Positions 1-6,610 of a stretch of 14,979 bases of DNA are shown here, in pieces. Origin of the DNA: Acidimicrobiaceae bacterium (GTDB lineage: Bacteria; Actinomycetota; Acidimicrobiia; Acidimicrobiales; RAAP-2). Positions within the stretch are counted from its first letter, which is position 1, and each line of letters starts with the position of its first letter. The stretch is taken from assembly GCA_003157945.1 (NCBI GenBank), contig PMFY01000417.1, positions 1-14,979 of the forward strand. The letters run 5' to 3'. The translations under genes were made by a program, and so were the position numbers. The notes under the pieces are model-generated. The model worked only from the letters and a program-made list of their open reading frames with translations, was not told the origin of the DNA and searched no databases.

Positions 1-96
1 ATGCTCTTCTACATGAGCGAGGAGGGCCAGGAGGGCCGCAACGCCTTCCAGGAGCACCGGCCGCCCGACTTCGGCCGATTCCCCCGCCGCCCGTGA
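1..96 (+). CDS. menB: 1,4-dihydroxy-2-naphthoyl-CoA synthase, C-terminal end (partial)
   Basis: Only the last 31 codons of this gene lie in the window; its start is beyond the left edge. The visible tail contains [14 protein letters not shown] followed by [10 protein letters not shown] and a stop. This is the characteristic C-terminal signature of MenB, the crotonase-fold enzyme that closes the second ring of the naphthoquinone head group by converting o-succinylbenzoyl-CoA to 1,4-dihydroxy-2-naphthoyl-CoA. The TGA stop overlaps the GTG start of menA in a GTGA arrangement, so the two genes are almost certainly co-transcribed and translationally coupled. The identification rests on the tail motif and on the menA, menH and menD neighbours. 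The catalytic part of the protein cannot be seen. Confidence 0.88.
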   Translation: MLFYMSEEGQEGRNAFQEHRPPDFGRFPRRP

Positions 97-1142
97 CCGG
101 GCCTGGGCCGGGCGGTCCTGCGCCGTTCCCCGGGCCCGTCCGGAAGTGGTGGTTGGGGGCCCGGCCGCGGACGCTTCCGGCCGCAGTGGTGCCGGTCGTG
201 GTGGGGACGGCCGCCGCGCACACGCGGAACCTGCCGGACCTGCCGTCGGCGGCAGCCCTGACGGCGGGGGCGTTGGTGGTCCACGTTCCCAGCGTGGACA
301 CGTGGTGGTGTGCGCTGGGCGCCCTCGTCGTGGCCCTCGCCGTCCAGATCGGCACCAACTACGCCAACGACTACTCGGACGGCATCCGGGGGACCGACGA
401 CGCCCGGGTCGGCCCGGTGCGCCTCACGGCCACCGGCCTCGCCTCGCCGGCCGCCGTCAAGCGGGCCGCGCTCCTCGCCTTCGCCGTCGCCGGCGTGGTC
501 GGCCTCGCCCTGGCCTGGGCCACGTCGTGGTGGATCCTCCTGGTCGGCGCGGCCTGCCTGTTGGCCGGCTGGTTCTACACCGGTGGCCCCCGGCCCTACG
601 GCTACGCGGGGCTCGGCGAGGTCTTCGTCTTCGTCTTCTTCGGCCTGGTGGCGACGGTCGGGACCTTCTACGTCGAGACCGAGCGGCTCGACCGGCCCGC
701 CGTGTGGTGGTCGGCGGTGGCGGTGGGCCTGCTGGCCACCGCACTCCTGCTGGCCAACAACCTCCGCGACATCGCCAGCGACATCGAGAGCGGCAAGCGC
801 ACGTTGGCCGTGCGGGTGGGGAGGCGGACTGGCGGCTGGTGCTACGTGGCCTGCGTGGGCGCGCCGTTCGTGGGCGTGGCCCTGTGGGGCCTCCTGGCCG
901 TGACCGGGGTGATCCACTCGCTGCTGCCGGTCCTGGTCTTCCTGCCGCTGCTGGCCCTGCCGCTGGCCCGTCCCCCCGTGCAGGTGGCGCTCAGCCCGGC
1001 CGAGGGTCGGGCCCTGCTCCCCGTCCTGGCGGCGACCGGCCGGCTGCAGCTCGCCTTCGGCGCCCTGCTGGCCGTCGCGTTGTGGTCCACCCTGACGCCG
1101 TTGGTGTCCACGTGGCCGTCGCTCCCGGGACTGTCCGGATGA
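93..1142 (+). CDS. menA: 1,4-dihydroxy-2-naphthoate polyprenyltransferase
   Basis: This 349-residue integral membrane UbiA-family prenyltransferase attaches the polyprenyl side chain to 1,4-dihydroxy-2-naphthoate, giving demethylmenaquinone. The first Asp-rich, Mg-diphosphate-binding motif is NDYSDG at residues 92-97, followed by GTDD. The second is NNLRDIASD at residues 222-230, followed by [12 protein letters not shown]. Both have the spacing and context expected of MenA. Hydrophobic stretches alternate through the protein, about eight or nine in all, which matches the family fold. The GTG start overlaps the menB stop by four bases, which argues strongly for this start and for operon expression with menB. 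The N-terminus has a short Pro/Gly-rich extension before the conserved [13 protein letters not shown] segment. The gene converges on the MenH-type gene with 23 bases between stop codons. Confidence 0.95.
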   Translation: MTGPGPGGPAPFPGPVRKWWLGARPRTLPAAVVPVVVGTAAAHTRNLPDLPSAAALTAGALVVHVPSVDTWWCALGALVVALAVQIGTNYANDYSDGIRGTDDARVGPVRLTATGLASPAAVKRAALLAFAVAGVVGLALAWATSWWILLVGAACLLAGWFYTGGPRPYGYAGLGEVFVFVFFGLVATVGTFYVETERLDRPAVWWSAVAVGLLATALLLANNLRDIASDIESGKRTLAVRVGRRTGGWCYVACVGAPFVGVALWGLLAVTGVIHSLLPVLVFLPLLALPLARPPVQVALSPAEGRALLPVLAATGRLQLAFGALLAVALWSTLTPLVSTWPSLPGLSG

Positions 1143-1155
1143 CGGGTCGGCCGTC
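1141..1155. terminator. Weak hairpin between menA and menH
   Basis: GACGG and CCGTC form a 5-bp stem around a 5-base loop, overlapping the last bases of menA in the short gap before the convergent menH stop. There is no T-run and the stem is short, so a terminator role is only a possibility. Confidence 0.22.
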
Positions 1156-1165
1156 GCCCCCGGCG

Positions 1166-1954
1166 TCAGTGGGCCAGGAAGGCCCGCACGGCTGCCGCCA
1201 CGGTGTCGGGCCGCTGCAGGTGGGGAGCGTGGTCGGCGTCGTCGACCACCACCAGGCGGGCGTCGGGTCCGATCGTGGTCACCAGGCGCCGGCCGAGTTC
1301 GGTGAATTTCGTGTCCCGGCCGCCGGTGACGACCAGTACCGGCCGGTCGAGCCCACCGAGACGGTCCCACAGCGGCTCCTGGGTGCCCGTCCCGGCCAGG
1401 CGCAGGCTCGAGGCGAGGCCCGTCGACGTGTTCCGCCTCCGCTCGTCGATCCCGGTGGCCGCGTCGGGCACGTGGCCGAACAGCGGATTGCTCACCCACC
1501 GGTCGACGAACGTGGCGACCGAGTCCTCGGGCGGCGTGCCGTCGCCGGGGTCGAGGCGTCGGGCCAGCGCCTCGTCGCTCGACCGCCGCGCCCGGCGCTC
1601 GTCGGCGTCGTCGATGCCGGCGGTGCCCGACACCAGGACGAGGCGGCGGACCAGGTCCGGGCGGGCCAGGGCCAGGTGGAGGCAGAAGCGTGCGCCCATC
1701 GAGTAGCCGAGGTAGTCGCCCGGCCCCCCGGCCGCCCCGAGGAGCGCCGCGCCGTGCCACAGGTCGGCGCGCACGTCCGACGAGCCGCCGTGCCCGGGCA
1801 GGTCGACCAGGACGAGCTCGTGGTCGACCGCCAGGTCCTCGGCCAGGCCGCCCCACAGGCGGCCGGTCTGGGTGAAGCCGTGGGCCAGCACGAGGCGGTG
1901 GCCGGCACCGTGACGGTGCCCCATGGTGCTGGCATGCAGCGCGGTGGTCGGCAT
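1166..1954 (-). CDS. menH: MenH-type alpha/beta hydrolase (SHCHC synthase)
   Basis: This 262-residue alpha/beta hydrolase probably catalyses loss of pyruvate from SEPHCHC to give SHCHC in menaquinone synthesis. The oxyanion segment is LAHGF (residues 23-27), followed by DLPGHGGS (51-58). The nucleophile elbow is GYSMG with Ser85, the acid lies in GGRDTKF (Asp214), and the catalytic His is in DADHAP (His242). DLPGHGGS, the Asp-x-Lys-Phe segment, the DERRARRSSDEALARR helix and a GLASSLRLAGTGTQEPLW segment are typical of MenH rather than of a generic esterase. The gene sits between menA and menD but on the opposite strand. ATG at 1954 is used; an ATG at 1924 would remove ten residues and still keep the fold. 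Neither start has a clear ribosome-binding site. A TACGCT box at 1969-1974 could serve as a -10 element with a very short leader. Confidence 0.83.
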   Translation of the reverse strand: MPTTALHASTMGHRHGAGHRLVLAHGFTQTGRLWGGLAEDLAVDHELVLVDLPGHGGSSDVRADLWHGAALLGAAGGPGDYLGYSMGARFCLHLALARPDLVRRLVLVSGTAGIDDADERRARRSSDEALARRLDPGDGTPPEDSVATFVDRWVSNPLFGHVPDAATGIDERRRNTSTGLASSLRLAGTGTQEPLWDRLGGLDRPVLVVTGGRDTKFTELGRRLVTTIGPDARLVVVDDADHAPHLQRPDTVAAAVRAFLAH

Positions 1955-1965
1955 AGGCGGTGCCC

Positions 1966-3786
1966 GTGAGCGTACCGAGCCCCCCCGACACCGCCGTCGA
2001 TGCCGACCGTCAGGCGGCCTTCGCCGCCACCCTGGTCGACGAGTGGGTGCGGGCCGGCGTGCGGCACGCCGTCGTGTGCCCCGGGTCCCGGTCGACCCCG
2101 CTGGCCCTGGCCGTGGCCGCCGAGCCCCGGCTGGCGCTGCACGTACGGCTCGACGAGCGGTCGGCCGGGTTCACCGCCCTCGGGATCGGGATGGCCACCG
2201 GTCTGCCCGCCGTCGTAGTGGTCACGAGCGGGACGGCGGCGGCCGAACTCCACGCCGCGGTGGTGGAGGCCGACCTGGCCCGGGTGCCGCTGCTCGTCTG
2301 CACCGCCGACCGTCCGCCGGAACTCCGTGACGTGGGCGCCCCCCAGACCATCGACCAGACCCACCTGTACGGTCGGGCGCCCCGATGGGCCGTCGATCCG
2401 GGCGTGCCGGACGAGCCGTCGCGACCGACCTGGCGGTCGCTGGCGTCGCGTTCGGTCGCCGACGCCGTGGCCGGGCCGAGGGGTCCGGGCCCGGTGCACC
2501 TCAATCTCCCGTTCCGCGAACCGTTGCTCGGTGACGCGACCCGGGGTGCGGTACCGGACGGACGCCCCGACGGTGCCCCGTGGCATCGCGTCGAGCCGGC
2601 CCGACCGGCGCCGCCCGATGCCGTCGTGGCCGACCTCGTGACGTCGGGGGTTCTCCGCCCCGGGGCCCGGGGCCTGATCGTGGCCGGGGCGGGGTGCGGT
2701 GACCCCGACGCCGTCCTGGCATTGGCCGCGGCGCTCGCCTGGCCGGTGCTGGCCGACCCGCGCTCGGGTCTCCGCGGACCGGGTGCCCGGGTGGTGTCGG
2801 CGGCCGACGGCATCCTGCGGTCGACCCGCTTCGCCGATGGCCACCGACCCGACGTCGTGCTCCGCCTCGGGGAGCGCTGGGCCTCCCGGGTGGTGACCAC
2901 CTTCCTGGCGGGGGCCCCGACGGTGGTGGTCGACCAGCACGGCTGGCCCGATCCCGAGCGGTCGGCCGCGGAGCTGGTCCGGGCGGACCCGACGGAGTTC
3001 TGCCGGGCGGTCGGGCGCGCGGTGGAGGATGCGGCGGAGGACACGGGGGGCGATCGGTCCGGCCGGCCGCGGTCGTGGGCGGAGGACTGGGACGAGGCCG
3101 AGCAGCGGGCCCGGCGGGCCGTCGACCGGATACTGGCGACCGGAGCACCGGGCCCGGTGCCCGGGCTGACGGAGCCGGCGCTGGCCGCCCGGGTGCTGGC
3201 CGCCGTTCCGGAGGGTTCGGCGCTGGTGGTGTCCTCGTCGATGCCGGTGCGCGACGTCGAGGCGTTCGGCGCACCCCGGAGCGGAAGCGTGCGGGTGCTG
3301 GGCAACCGCGGGGCCAACGGGATCGACGGCGTGGTGTCGACCGCACTCGGTGTGGCCCTGGCGGGCGGGCCGACCACCGCACTGGTGGGCGACCTGGCGT
3401 TCCTGCACGACGTGTCGGCGCTGCTGGGCCCGACGTCCGAGCGACCGCCCCTGACCATCGTGGTGGCCGACAACGGGGGAGGGGGGATCTTCTCCTTCCT
3501 GCCCCAGGCGGATCAGCTCCGGCCGGAGCGGTTCGAGCGCCTGTTCGGCACCCCGCAGGGAGCCGATCCGGCGGCTGTCGCCCGCGGCCTCGGCTGGGAG
3601 GTCGTCGAGGTCGGTGGCGACGATCCCCGGGGGCAGGGGGACGACTGGGTCGCGACGCTCGACGTCGCGCTCGCCGACCGCCGGGGTGGGCGCGTCGTCG
3701 TGGTCCGCCTCCCCGATCGCACGGCCAACGTGGCCGCCCACGACCTGCTCAACGCCGCCGTCGTCGAGGCGGTCGACGCGCCGTAG
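1966..3786 (+). CDS. menD: SEPHCHC synthase (2-succinyl-5-enolpyruvyl-6-hydroxy-3-cyclohexene-1-carboxylate synthase)
   Basis: This thiamine-diphosphate enzyme of about 606 residues condenses isochorismate with 2-oxoglutarate in the first committed step of menaquinone synthesis. The N-terminal domain has CPGSRSTP (residues 38-45) and DERSAGF, whose Glu64 is the expected ThDP-activating glutamate. The C-terminal half has SSSMPVRD (423-430), GNRGANGIDG (446-455), and the Mg-ThDP motif from GDLAFLHD (475-482) to DNGGGGIF (502-509). These are diagnostic for MenD among ThDP enzymes. It is somewhat longer than the roughly 550-residue family norm, partly through charged and Gly-rich insertions in the middle domain. 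GTG at 1966 is preferred because AGGCGG lies five bases upstream; GTG at 1960 is in frame but has no such site. The start is only 11 bases from the divergent menH start. A strong hairpin follows the stop. Confidence 0.95.
   Translation: MSVPSPPDTAVDADRQAAFAATLVDEWVRAGVRHAVVCPGSRSTPLALAVAAEPRLALHVRLDERSAGFTALGIGMATGLPAVVVVTSGTAAAELHAAVVEADLARVPLLVCTADRPPELRDVGAPQTIDQTHLYGRAPRWAVDPGVPDEPSRPTWRSLASRSVADAVAGPRGPGPVHLNLPFREPLLGDATRGAVPDGRPDGAPWHRVEPARPAPPDAVVADLVTSGVLRPGARGLIVAGAGCGDPDAVLALAAALAWPVLADPRSGLRGPGARVVSAADGILRSTRFADGHRPDVVLRLGERWASRVVTTFLAGAPTVVVDQHGWPDPERSAAELVRADPTEFCRAVGRAVEDAAEDTGGDRSGRPRSWAEDWDEAEQRARRAVDRILATGAPGPVPGLTEPALAARVLAAVPEGSALVVSSSMPVRDVEAFGAPRSGSVRVLGNRGANGIDGVVSTALGVALAGGPTTALVGDLAFLHDVSALLGPTSERPPLTIVVADNGGGGIFSFLPQADQLRPERFERLFGTPQGADPAAVARGLGWEVVEVGGDDPRGQGDDWVATLDVALADRRGGRVVVVRLPDRTANVAAHDLLNAAVVEAVDAP
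1969..1974 (-). promoter_or_regulatory. Candidate -10 box for menH
   Basis: TACGCT on the minus strand fits TANNNT and ends 14 bases before the menH ATG, giving a predicted leader of under 10 bases. It lies at the very start of the menD coding region. No -35 box is recognisable, so this is a weak call. Confidence 0.25.
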
Positions 3787-3813
3787 GACGGGGATCGGAG
3801 TCCGGTCCCCGTC
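3787..3813. terminator. Strong hairpin after menD (probably bidirectional)
   Basis: Starting on the base after the menD stop, GACGGGGATCG pairs with CGGTCCCCGTC. This gives an 11-bp stem with one G-T wobble and a 5-base loop, GAGTC. It lies between the convergent menD and membrane-protein genes, so it could terminate both. There is no U-tract, which is common for hairpins in GC-rich actinobacteria. A second, overlapping hairpin (GTCCC-GTC-GGGAC at 3811-3823) could compete with it. Confidence 0.65.
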
Positions 3814-3831
3814 CCGTCGGGACCGTCGTCC

Positions 3832-4146
3832 CTAGCCGTCTCCTCGACCCGGCACGTCCGCCGCCCCGGCCATGATCCTCCGGCGCTGCCAGAGGAGCTG
3901 CGTCGTCATCAATCCCGTTCCGAACACCCAGAGCAGCGCCGTCCAATGAGAGCCTCCGTGGCCGAACAGGAACATCCGCAGCCACAGGCAGCACAAGATG
4001 GCGAAGACCAGGGCCAACGGCCCGTACCACCGCACCTGGGCGAGCAACTGGCGGACATGTTCGTGGTCCTCACTCGCCACGGGCTCGCCCTTGACGAGCG
4101 CGACCCGGACCCGCTGACGATCACGGAGTTGGGCCATCGTCGTCAT
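3832..4146 (-). CDS. Small two-helix membrane protein, unknown function
   Basis: I do not recognise a family for this 104-residue protein. It begins with a charged, probably cytoplasmic segment (QLRDRQRVRVALVKGEPVA) of about 40 residues. Two hydrophobic helices follow: WYGPLALVFAILCCLWLRMFLF, containing a Cys-Cys pair, and WTALLWVFGTGLMTTQLLW. A short basic tail ends the protein. The open frame extends upstream to 4500, but that extension is Arg/Pro-rich and looks like a shadow. ATG at 4146 is chosen because a -10-like TACGGT ends exactly six bases before it, as expected for a leaderless message; ATG at 4137 is an alternative. The gene converges on menD across a strong hairpin and is divergent from the cyclic-nucleotide-binding gene. 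It could be a membrane anchor or small partner protein, but nothing shows which. Confidence 0.72.
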   Translation of the reverse strand: MTTMAQLRDRQRVRVALVKGEPVASEDHEHVRQLLAQVRWYGPLALVFAILCCLWLRMFLFGHGGSHWTALLWVFGTGLMTTQLLWQRRRIMAGAADVPGRGDG

Positions 4147-4152
4147 GCCGAC

Positions 4153-4158
4153 ACCGTA
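4153..4158 (-). promoter_or_regulatory. -10 box of a probable leaderless promoter
   Basis: TACGGT on the minus strand fits TANNNT and is followed by GTCGGC and then the ATG at 4146. That places transcription start at or next to the start codon. No -35 match is seen. Confidence 0.5.
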
Positions 4159-4342
4159 ACCCTCTGTCGGCGCGGGCGCCCGGATCGCGGCGTGGCGCGG
4201 GACGTCGGGGACGAGGGCACGTCGGTCTGCCGCCGGACCGTGTCCGCGCCGGCGCGAGGGACCCGGGCGGCGGCGGTCCCCGGCGTACGTGATCACCCCC
4301 TCCCGACGTTGGCGAACGACCGATCCGGCGCCCGGAATCCGC
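4159..4342. other. Divergent intergenic region without a gene
   Basis: The stretch of about 317 bases between the divergent start codons at 4146 and 4464 holds a -10 box at each end and otherwise no convincing reading frame. The open frames crossing it are Arg/Pro-rich, have no ribosome-binding sites and look like by-products of high G+C. I see no RNA gene or repeat here. Confidence 0.5.
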
Positions 4343-4371
4343 TTGACCCGAGATTCCGTAGGGCGCAGACT
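4343..4371 (+). promoter_or_regulatory. Candidate sigma-70-type promoter for the cyclic-nucleotide-binding gene
   Basis: TTGACC (4343-4348) is one base from the -35 consensus. It is followed after exactly 17 bases by CAGACT (4366-4371), which keeps the second-position A and final T of a -10 box. Transcription would start near 4378, leaving an untranslated leader of about 85 bases before the ATG at 4464. It is the only recognisable -35/-10 pair upstream of this gene. Confidence 0.38.
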
Positions 4372-4463
4372 GGCCGCGAGGTCGCGACGCGCCTCGATCG
4401 AGATGACCCATGCGGGAGGCGGCCCATGCGTGACATGGTGGATGCTCAGGTGGCTGGGCGTTG

Positions 4464-4934
4464 ATGTCCAGGAAGACCGCGAGCGCGGCGAAGATGGCAC
4501 TACTCGGGCAGGTCGATCTGCTCGCCGAGTGCACCAAGAAGGAACTGGCCGAGATCGCCTCGCTCTCGACCGAATACGACGCTGTCGCCGGACAGGTGCT
4601 GGCCGAAGAAGGTCAGCTCGGCACCGAGTTCTTCATCATCGTGGAGGGGCACGCCACGGCCTCCCGTGACGGGGTGCACCTGGCGACGCTCGACCCCACG
4701 AATTTCTTCGGTGAGCTGGCCCTGCTCGACGGTGGGCCCCGGACCGCCACCGTCGTGGCCGACACCGATCTCCACCTGCTGGTGCTGTCGAGGGGGGAGT
4801 TCAAGCAGCTGCTGAGGACGTATCCCTCGGTGAGTTACCGGATGCTCAGCGGACTCGGCGCCCGCCTCCGGAAGGCCGACGAGATGATCGCGGCGACGAG
4901 CGGCCGGAACGCCACCGCCCACATCACCGTGTAG
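4464..4934 (+). CDS. Stand-alone cyclic nucleotide-binding domain protein
   Basis: This 156-residue protein is essentially one cNMP-binding beta-barrel domain (about residues 18-140). The phosphate-binding cassette is FGELALLDGGPRTA (residues 82-95). It keeps the Gly-Glu pair that contacts the ribose and the Arg (residue 93) that contacts the cyclic phosphate, so real binding of cAMP or cGMP is plausible. Unlike Crp/Fnr regulators it has no DNA-binding helix-turn-helix; after the barrel there is only a short helix and tail. It may regulate a partner protein instead, but none is evident. The divergent neighbour is the small membrane protein. ATG at 4464 is preferred over the adjacent TTG at 4461; AGGTGG lies ten bases upstream. 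A hairpin follows the stop closely. Confidence 0.88.
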   Translation: MSRKTASAAKMALLGQVDLLAECTKKELAEIASLSTEYDAVAGQVLAEEGQLGTEFFIIVEGHATASRDGVHLATLDPTNFFGELALLDGGPRTATVVADTDLHLLVLSRGEFKQLLRTYPSVSYRMLSGLGARLRKADEMIAATSGRNATAHITV

Positions 4935-4935
4935 C

Positions 4936-4951
4936 CGGCCGGCTTCGGCCG
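4936..4951. terminator. Hairpin after the cyclic-nucleotide-binding gene
   Basis: CGGCCG, a GCTT loop and CGGCCG form a perfect 6-bp GC stem starting two bases after the stop codon. There is no U-tract. It lies between convergent genes, so a transcription-termination role is likely. Confidence 0.5.
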
Positions 4952-5028
4952 TGTCCCCGGTTGGCGGGCGGTGGGCCGTCGCTCGATGGGCCACCGGGCA
5001 GTCGATCCGATCCCGCCTCGGGTGTGGC

Positions 5029-5574
5029 CTACCCGGACGGAACCGGCTGCGGTGTCTCCGGCGTCACCGGACCGACGGCGAAGGGACAGGCGTCGGACGC
5101 CCCGATCGCGGCCGACGTACCCGCGGCGGTGACGGGTGTCGACCGGGTCAGGCCCGGTGGCGTCACGAGGAACGATCGTGTGAAGGTGCCGCAATTGCGG
5201 GACGAACCGTCGCTGCCCTGGATCGACGCCTCGGCGAGCGGCCCGGGGCGCAACACGACATCGGTCGGGGCCCCGCCGTTGAGGTCATTCCGCTCGGCCT
5301 GGGCGATCTGTCTCCCCTGCGGATCGAGCGCCGCGGCACCGGGGTAGCCGTGCAGGGTGCAGGCGACGGTGCTGACGTTCCGGAATCCCAACTCCTCCGC
5401 GGCCGAGCCGGCCCCCACGTAGCTGGTCTGTACCGAGACCGCGAGCTGACCGTTCCCGCACCTCGGCCCGGTCGGGGTCGTGGTCGTCGTCGGCACGGCT
5501 TCGGGACCGGCCGACGAACAGGCGGTCGCCGTGGCGGCCAGGAGAGCCAGGAGCAGAGCCGTCGATCTCCTCAC
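5029..5574 (-). CDS. DUF4232 domain lipoprotein
   Basis: This 181-residue secreted lipoprotein starts with a basic N-terminus (MRRS), a hydrophobic Leu/Ala core and a lipobox-like ATAC, putting the lipid-modified Cys at residue 19. A short Thr/Pro-rich linker follows. The rest matches the DUF4232 pattern common in actinobacterial exported proteins: RCGNGQL, then ELGFRNVS, ACTLHGYPG, a DPQG turn, VVLRPG, a Cys in NCGTF, and FLVTPPG. Four cysteines remain beyond the lipobox, enough for two disulfides. The molecular role of DUF4232 is unknown; it probably sits on the outer face of the membrane. GTG at 5574 is preferred because TACGAT ends nine bases upstream; TTG at 5580 is also in frame. The gene converges on the cyclic-nucleotide-binding gene. 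Confidence 0.85.
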   Translation of the reverse strand: MRRSTALLLALLAATATACSSAGPEAVPTTTTTPTGPRCGNGQLAVSVQTSYVGAGSAAEELGFRNVSTVACTLHGYPGAAALDPQGRQIAQAERNDLNGGAPTDVVLRPGPLAEASIQGSDGSSRNCGTFTRSFLVTPPGLTRSTPVTAAGTSAAIGASDACPFAVGPVTPETPQPVPSG

Positions 5575-5583
5575 CGTCAAAGG

Positions 5584-5589
5584 ATCGTA
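5584..5589 (-). promoter_or_regulatory. -10 box for the DUF4232 gene
   Basis: TACGAT on the minus strand fits TANNNT, nine bases before the GTG and three before the TTG. The predicted message would have almost no leader. No ribosome-binding site and no -35 box are seen. Confidence 0.4.
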
Positions 5590-5657
5590 GATGGTGCGGG
5601 CGGAGTGTCCCCCGACGCGGGTTGGGAAGGCGGCCGGGGTGCGGCGGGACGGTGGAA

Positions 5658-6127
5658 CTAGTCCCCCGGGGCCATGGTGGCGTAGGCGGGCGTGCCGGCG
5701 GTCTCGTGGCTGAGGGGCAGCGTGCCGCTCGGTAGGTGACCGATTCCGTGAGGTGCAGGACCGTGGGTACGGACCCGTCGGCGAACACCCGCTTGCCGCT
5801 GCCCAGCAGCCGCGGGTACATCCAGAGGTCCAGCCGGTCGACGAGGCCGGCGCGCAGCAGGGACTGCAGGAGGTCGAGACTGCCGATGACGTGGATCTCG
5901 TCATGGCGCGCCTTCAGTTCGGCGACGCTCCCGACGAGGTCGCGGGCGAGGAGCAGTGCGTCCATGCGCGCCGCCTGTTCGAAGATGACACCGCCCGACT
6001 CCGGGTCCGCCACCGGCGCCTGCCACCCGCCGTGGGCGAATCCGCCGTCGGGGTCCTCGTCGACCGCACCGGGCGCCTGGGCCACCCCGTCGAGCGTCAC
6101 GAACTCCGTCACGATGAGGATGCCCAC
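5658..6127 (-). pseudogene. Decayed RibD C-terminal/dihydrofolate-reductase-like protein
   Basis: The N-terminal part (MGILIVTEFVTLDGVAQAPG to FEQAARMDALLLAR) and the C-terminal part (DEIHVIGSLDLLQ to KRVFADG to LTESVTY) are clear matches to the small reductase family related to RibD C-terminal domains. Two lesions are visible. Between Arg62 and Asp63, near 5941, a block of about 45-50 residues usual in this family is missing; it normally includes the segment after GR(x)TYE that helps bind NADPH. After Tyr132, at about 5731, one base is missing. The original frame runs on out of register, while the other frame reads SGTLPLSHETAGTPAYATM to a stop at 5658, the expected tail. A 5-base AGGAG lies upstream of the ATG. 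Together this indicates a non-functional remnant; a sequencing error could explain the frameshift but not the internal loss. Confidence 0.78.
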
Positions 6128-6344
6128 GGTGTGCTCCTGTCCCGGCGACGACGTGCCCTACTGCGGGCGACCCCGTTGCGTAGAGGGCAGTCCCGGGGCC
6201 ACCAGCCTCGGCCAGCGTAGCCACGGCTTCCCGGGCCGGTCGTCGGCCGTCGTCCGGAGGAATCGCACAACGTGCACCCGCCGGTCCGGCGCCGTCGGCG
6301 GCGACGCCGAGGGCCGCCGCGCTGCGTGCGCCGCCCGTGCGCCG

Positions 6345-6372
6345 TAGGCTGGGTCATCAGATCGAAGGGAGG
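6345..6372 (+). promoter_or_regulatory. -10 box and ribosome-binding site of the Cys/His-rich small protein
   Basis: TAGGCT (6345-6350) fits TANNNT and predicts transcription start near 6357. AGGGAGG (6366-6372) lies seven bases before the ATG at 6380 and is one of the strongest ribosome-binding sites in the window. It fixes the start of this short gene. Confidence 0.5.
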
Positions 6373-6379
6373 CCCGCAG

Positions 6380-6559
6380 ATGAGTGGATGTGGAGCTGCC
6401 GACGCCCGAAAGCTCGACCAGTGCGAGTGCGACCTGCCTCCCGGGCACCCGGCCCCGCACCGGTGCAACGACTGCGGTCGTTCGTGGCACGAGCCCCGGA
6501 CCGGGGCGGCCGAGGACGTCATGATGCGTGACTACTCGGCCTTCCCGTCCTCGCCGTAG
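6380..6559 (+). CDS. Small Cys/His-rich, probably zinc-binding protein
   Basis: This 59-residue protein belongs to no family I can name. It has a compact Cys/His cluster: Cys15-x-Cys17, His23, His27, Cys29-x2-Cys32, then Gly-Arg-Ser-Trp-His. That order (CECDLPPGHPAPHRCNDCG) resembles a small zinc ribbon or treble-clef-like knuckle, so metal binding is a reasonable inference. The C-terminal half is acidic and polar with no predicted domain. The open frame extends upstream to 6272, but that part is Arg-rich and unlikely to be translated. The ATG at 6380 is chosen because AGGGAGG precedes it at ideal spacing and a -10-like TAGGCT lies just upstream. It stands alone, divergent from the pseudogene and convergent with the cupin gene. 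Confidence 0.68.
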   Translation: MSGCGAADARKLDQCECDLPPGHPAPHRCNDCGRSWHEPRTGAAEDVMMRDYSAFPSSP

Positions 6560-6610
6560 CCGGTGGGCAGCACCCTCCGCACACCCTGACGGGCACCACG
6601 GGACGGAGCC

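Noticed and set aside
146..1969. 607-codon plus-strand open frame overlapping menA and menH
   Set aside because: Different frame from menA, Arg/Gly-rich, no ribosome-binding site or motif.
9..1991. 660-codon open frame on the minus strand across menA and menH
   Set aside because: It is Arg/Pro/Gly-rich with no family motif and lies across two well-supported genes in other frames; a by-product of high G+C.
1492..3741. 749-codon minus-strand open frame across menD
   Set aside because: Covers menD and part of menH in the wrong frame; composition is His/Arg/Gly/Pro-rich and no domain is visible.
4147..4500. N-terminal extension of the two-helix membrane protein
   Set aside because: The added 118 residues look non-coding and overlap the start of the cyclic-nucleotide-binding gene; the -10 box at 4153-4158 supports the shorter start.
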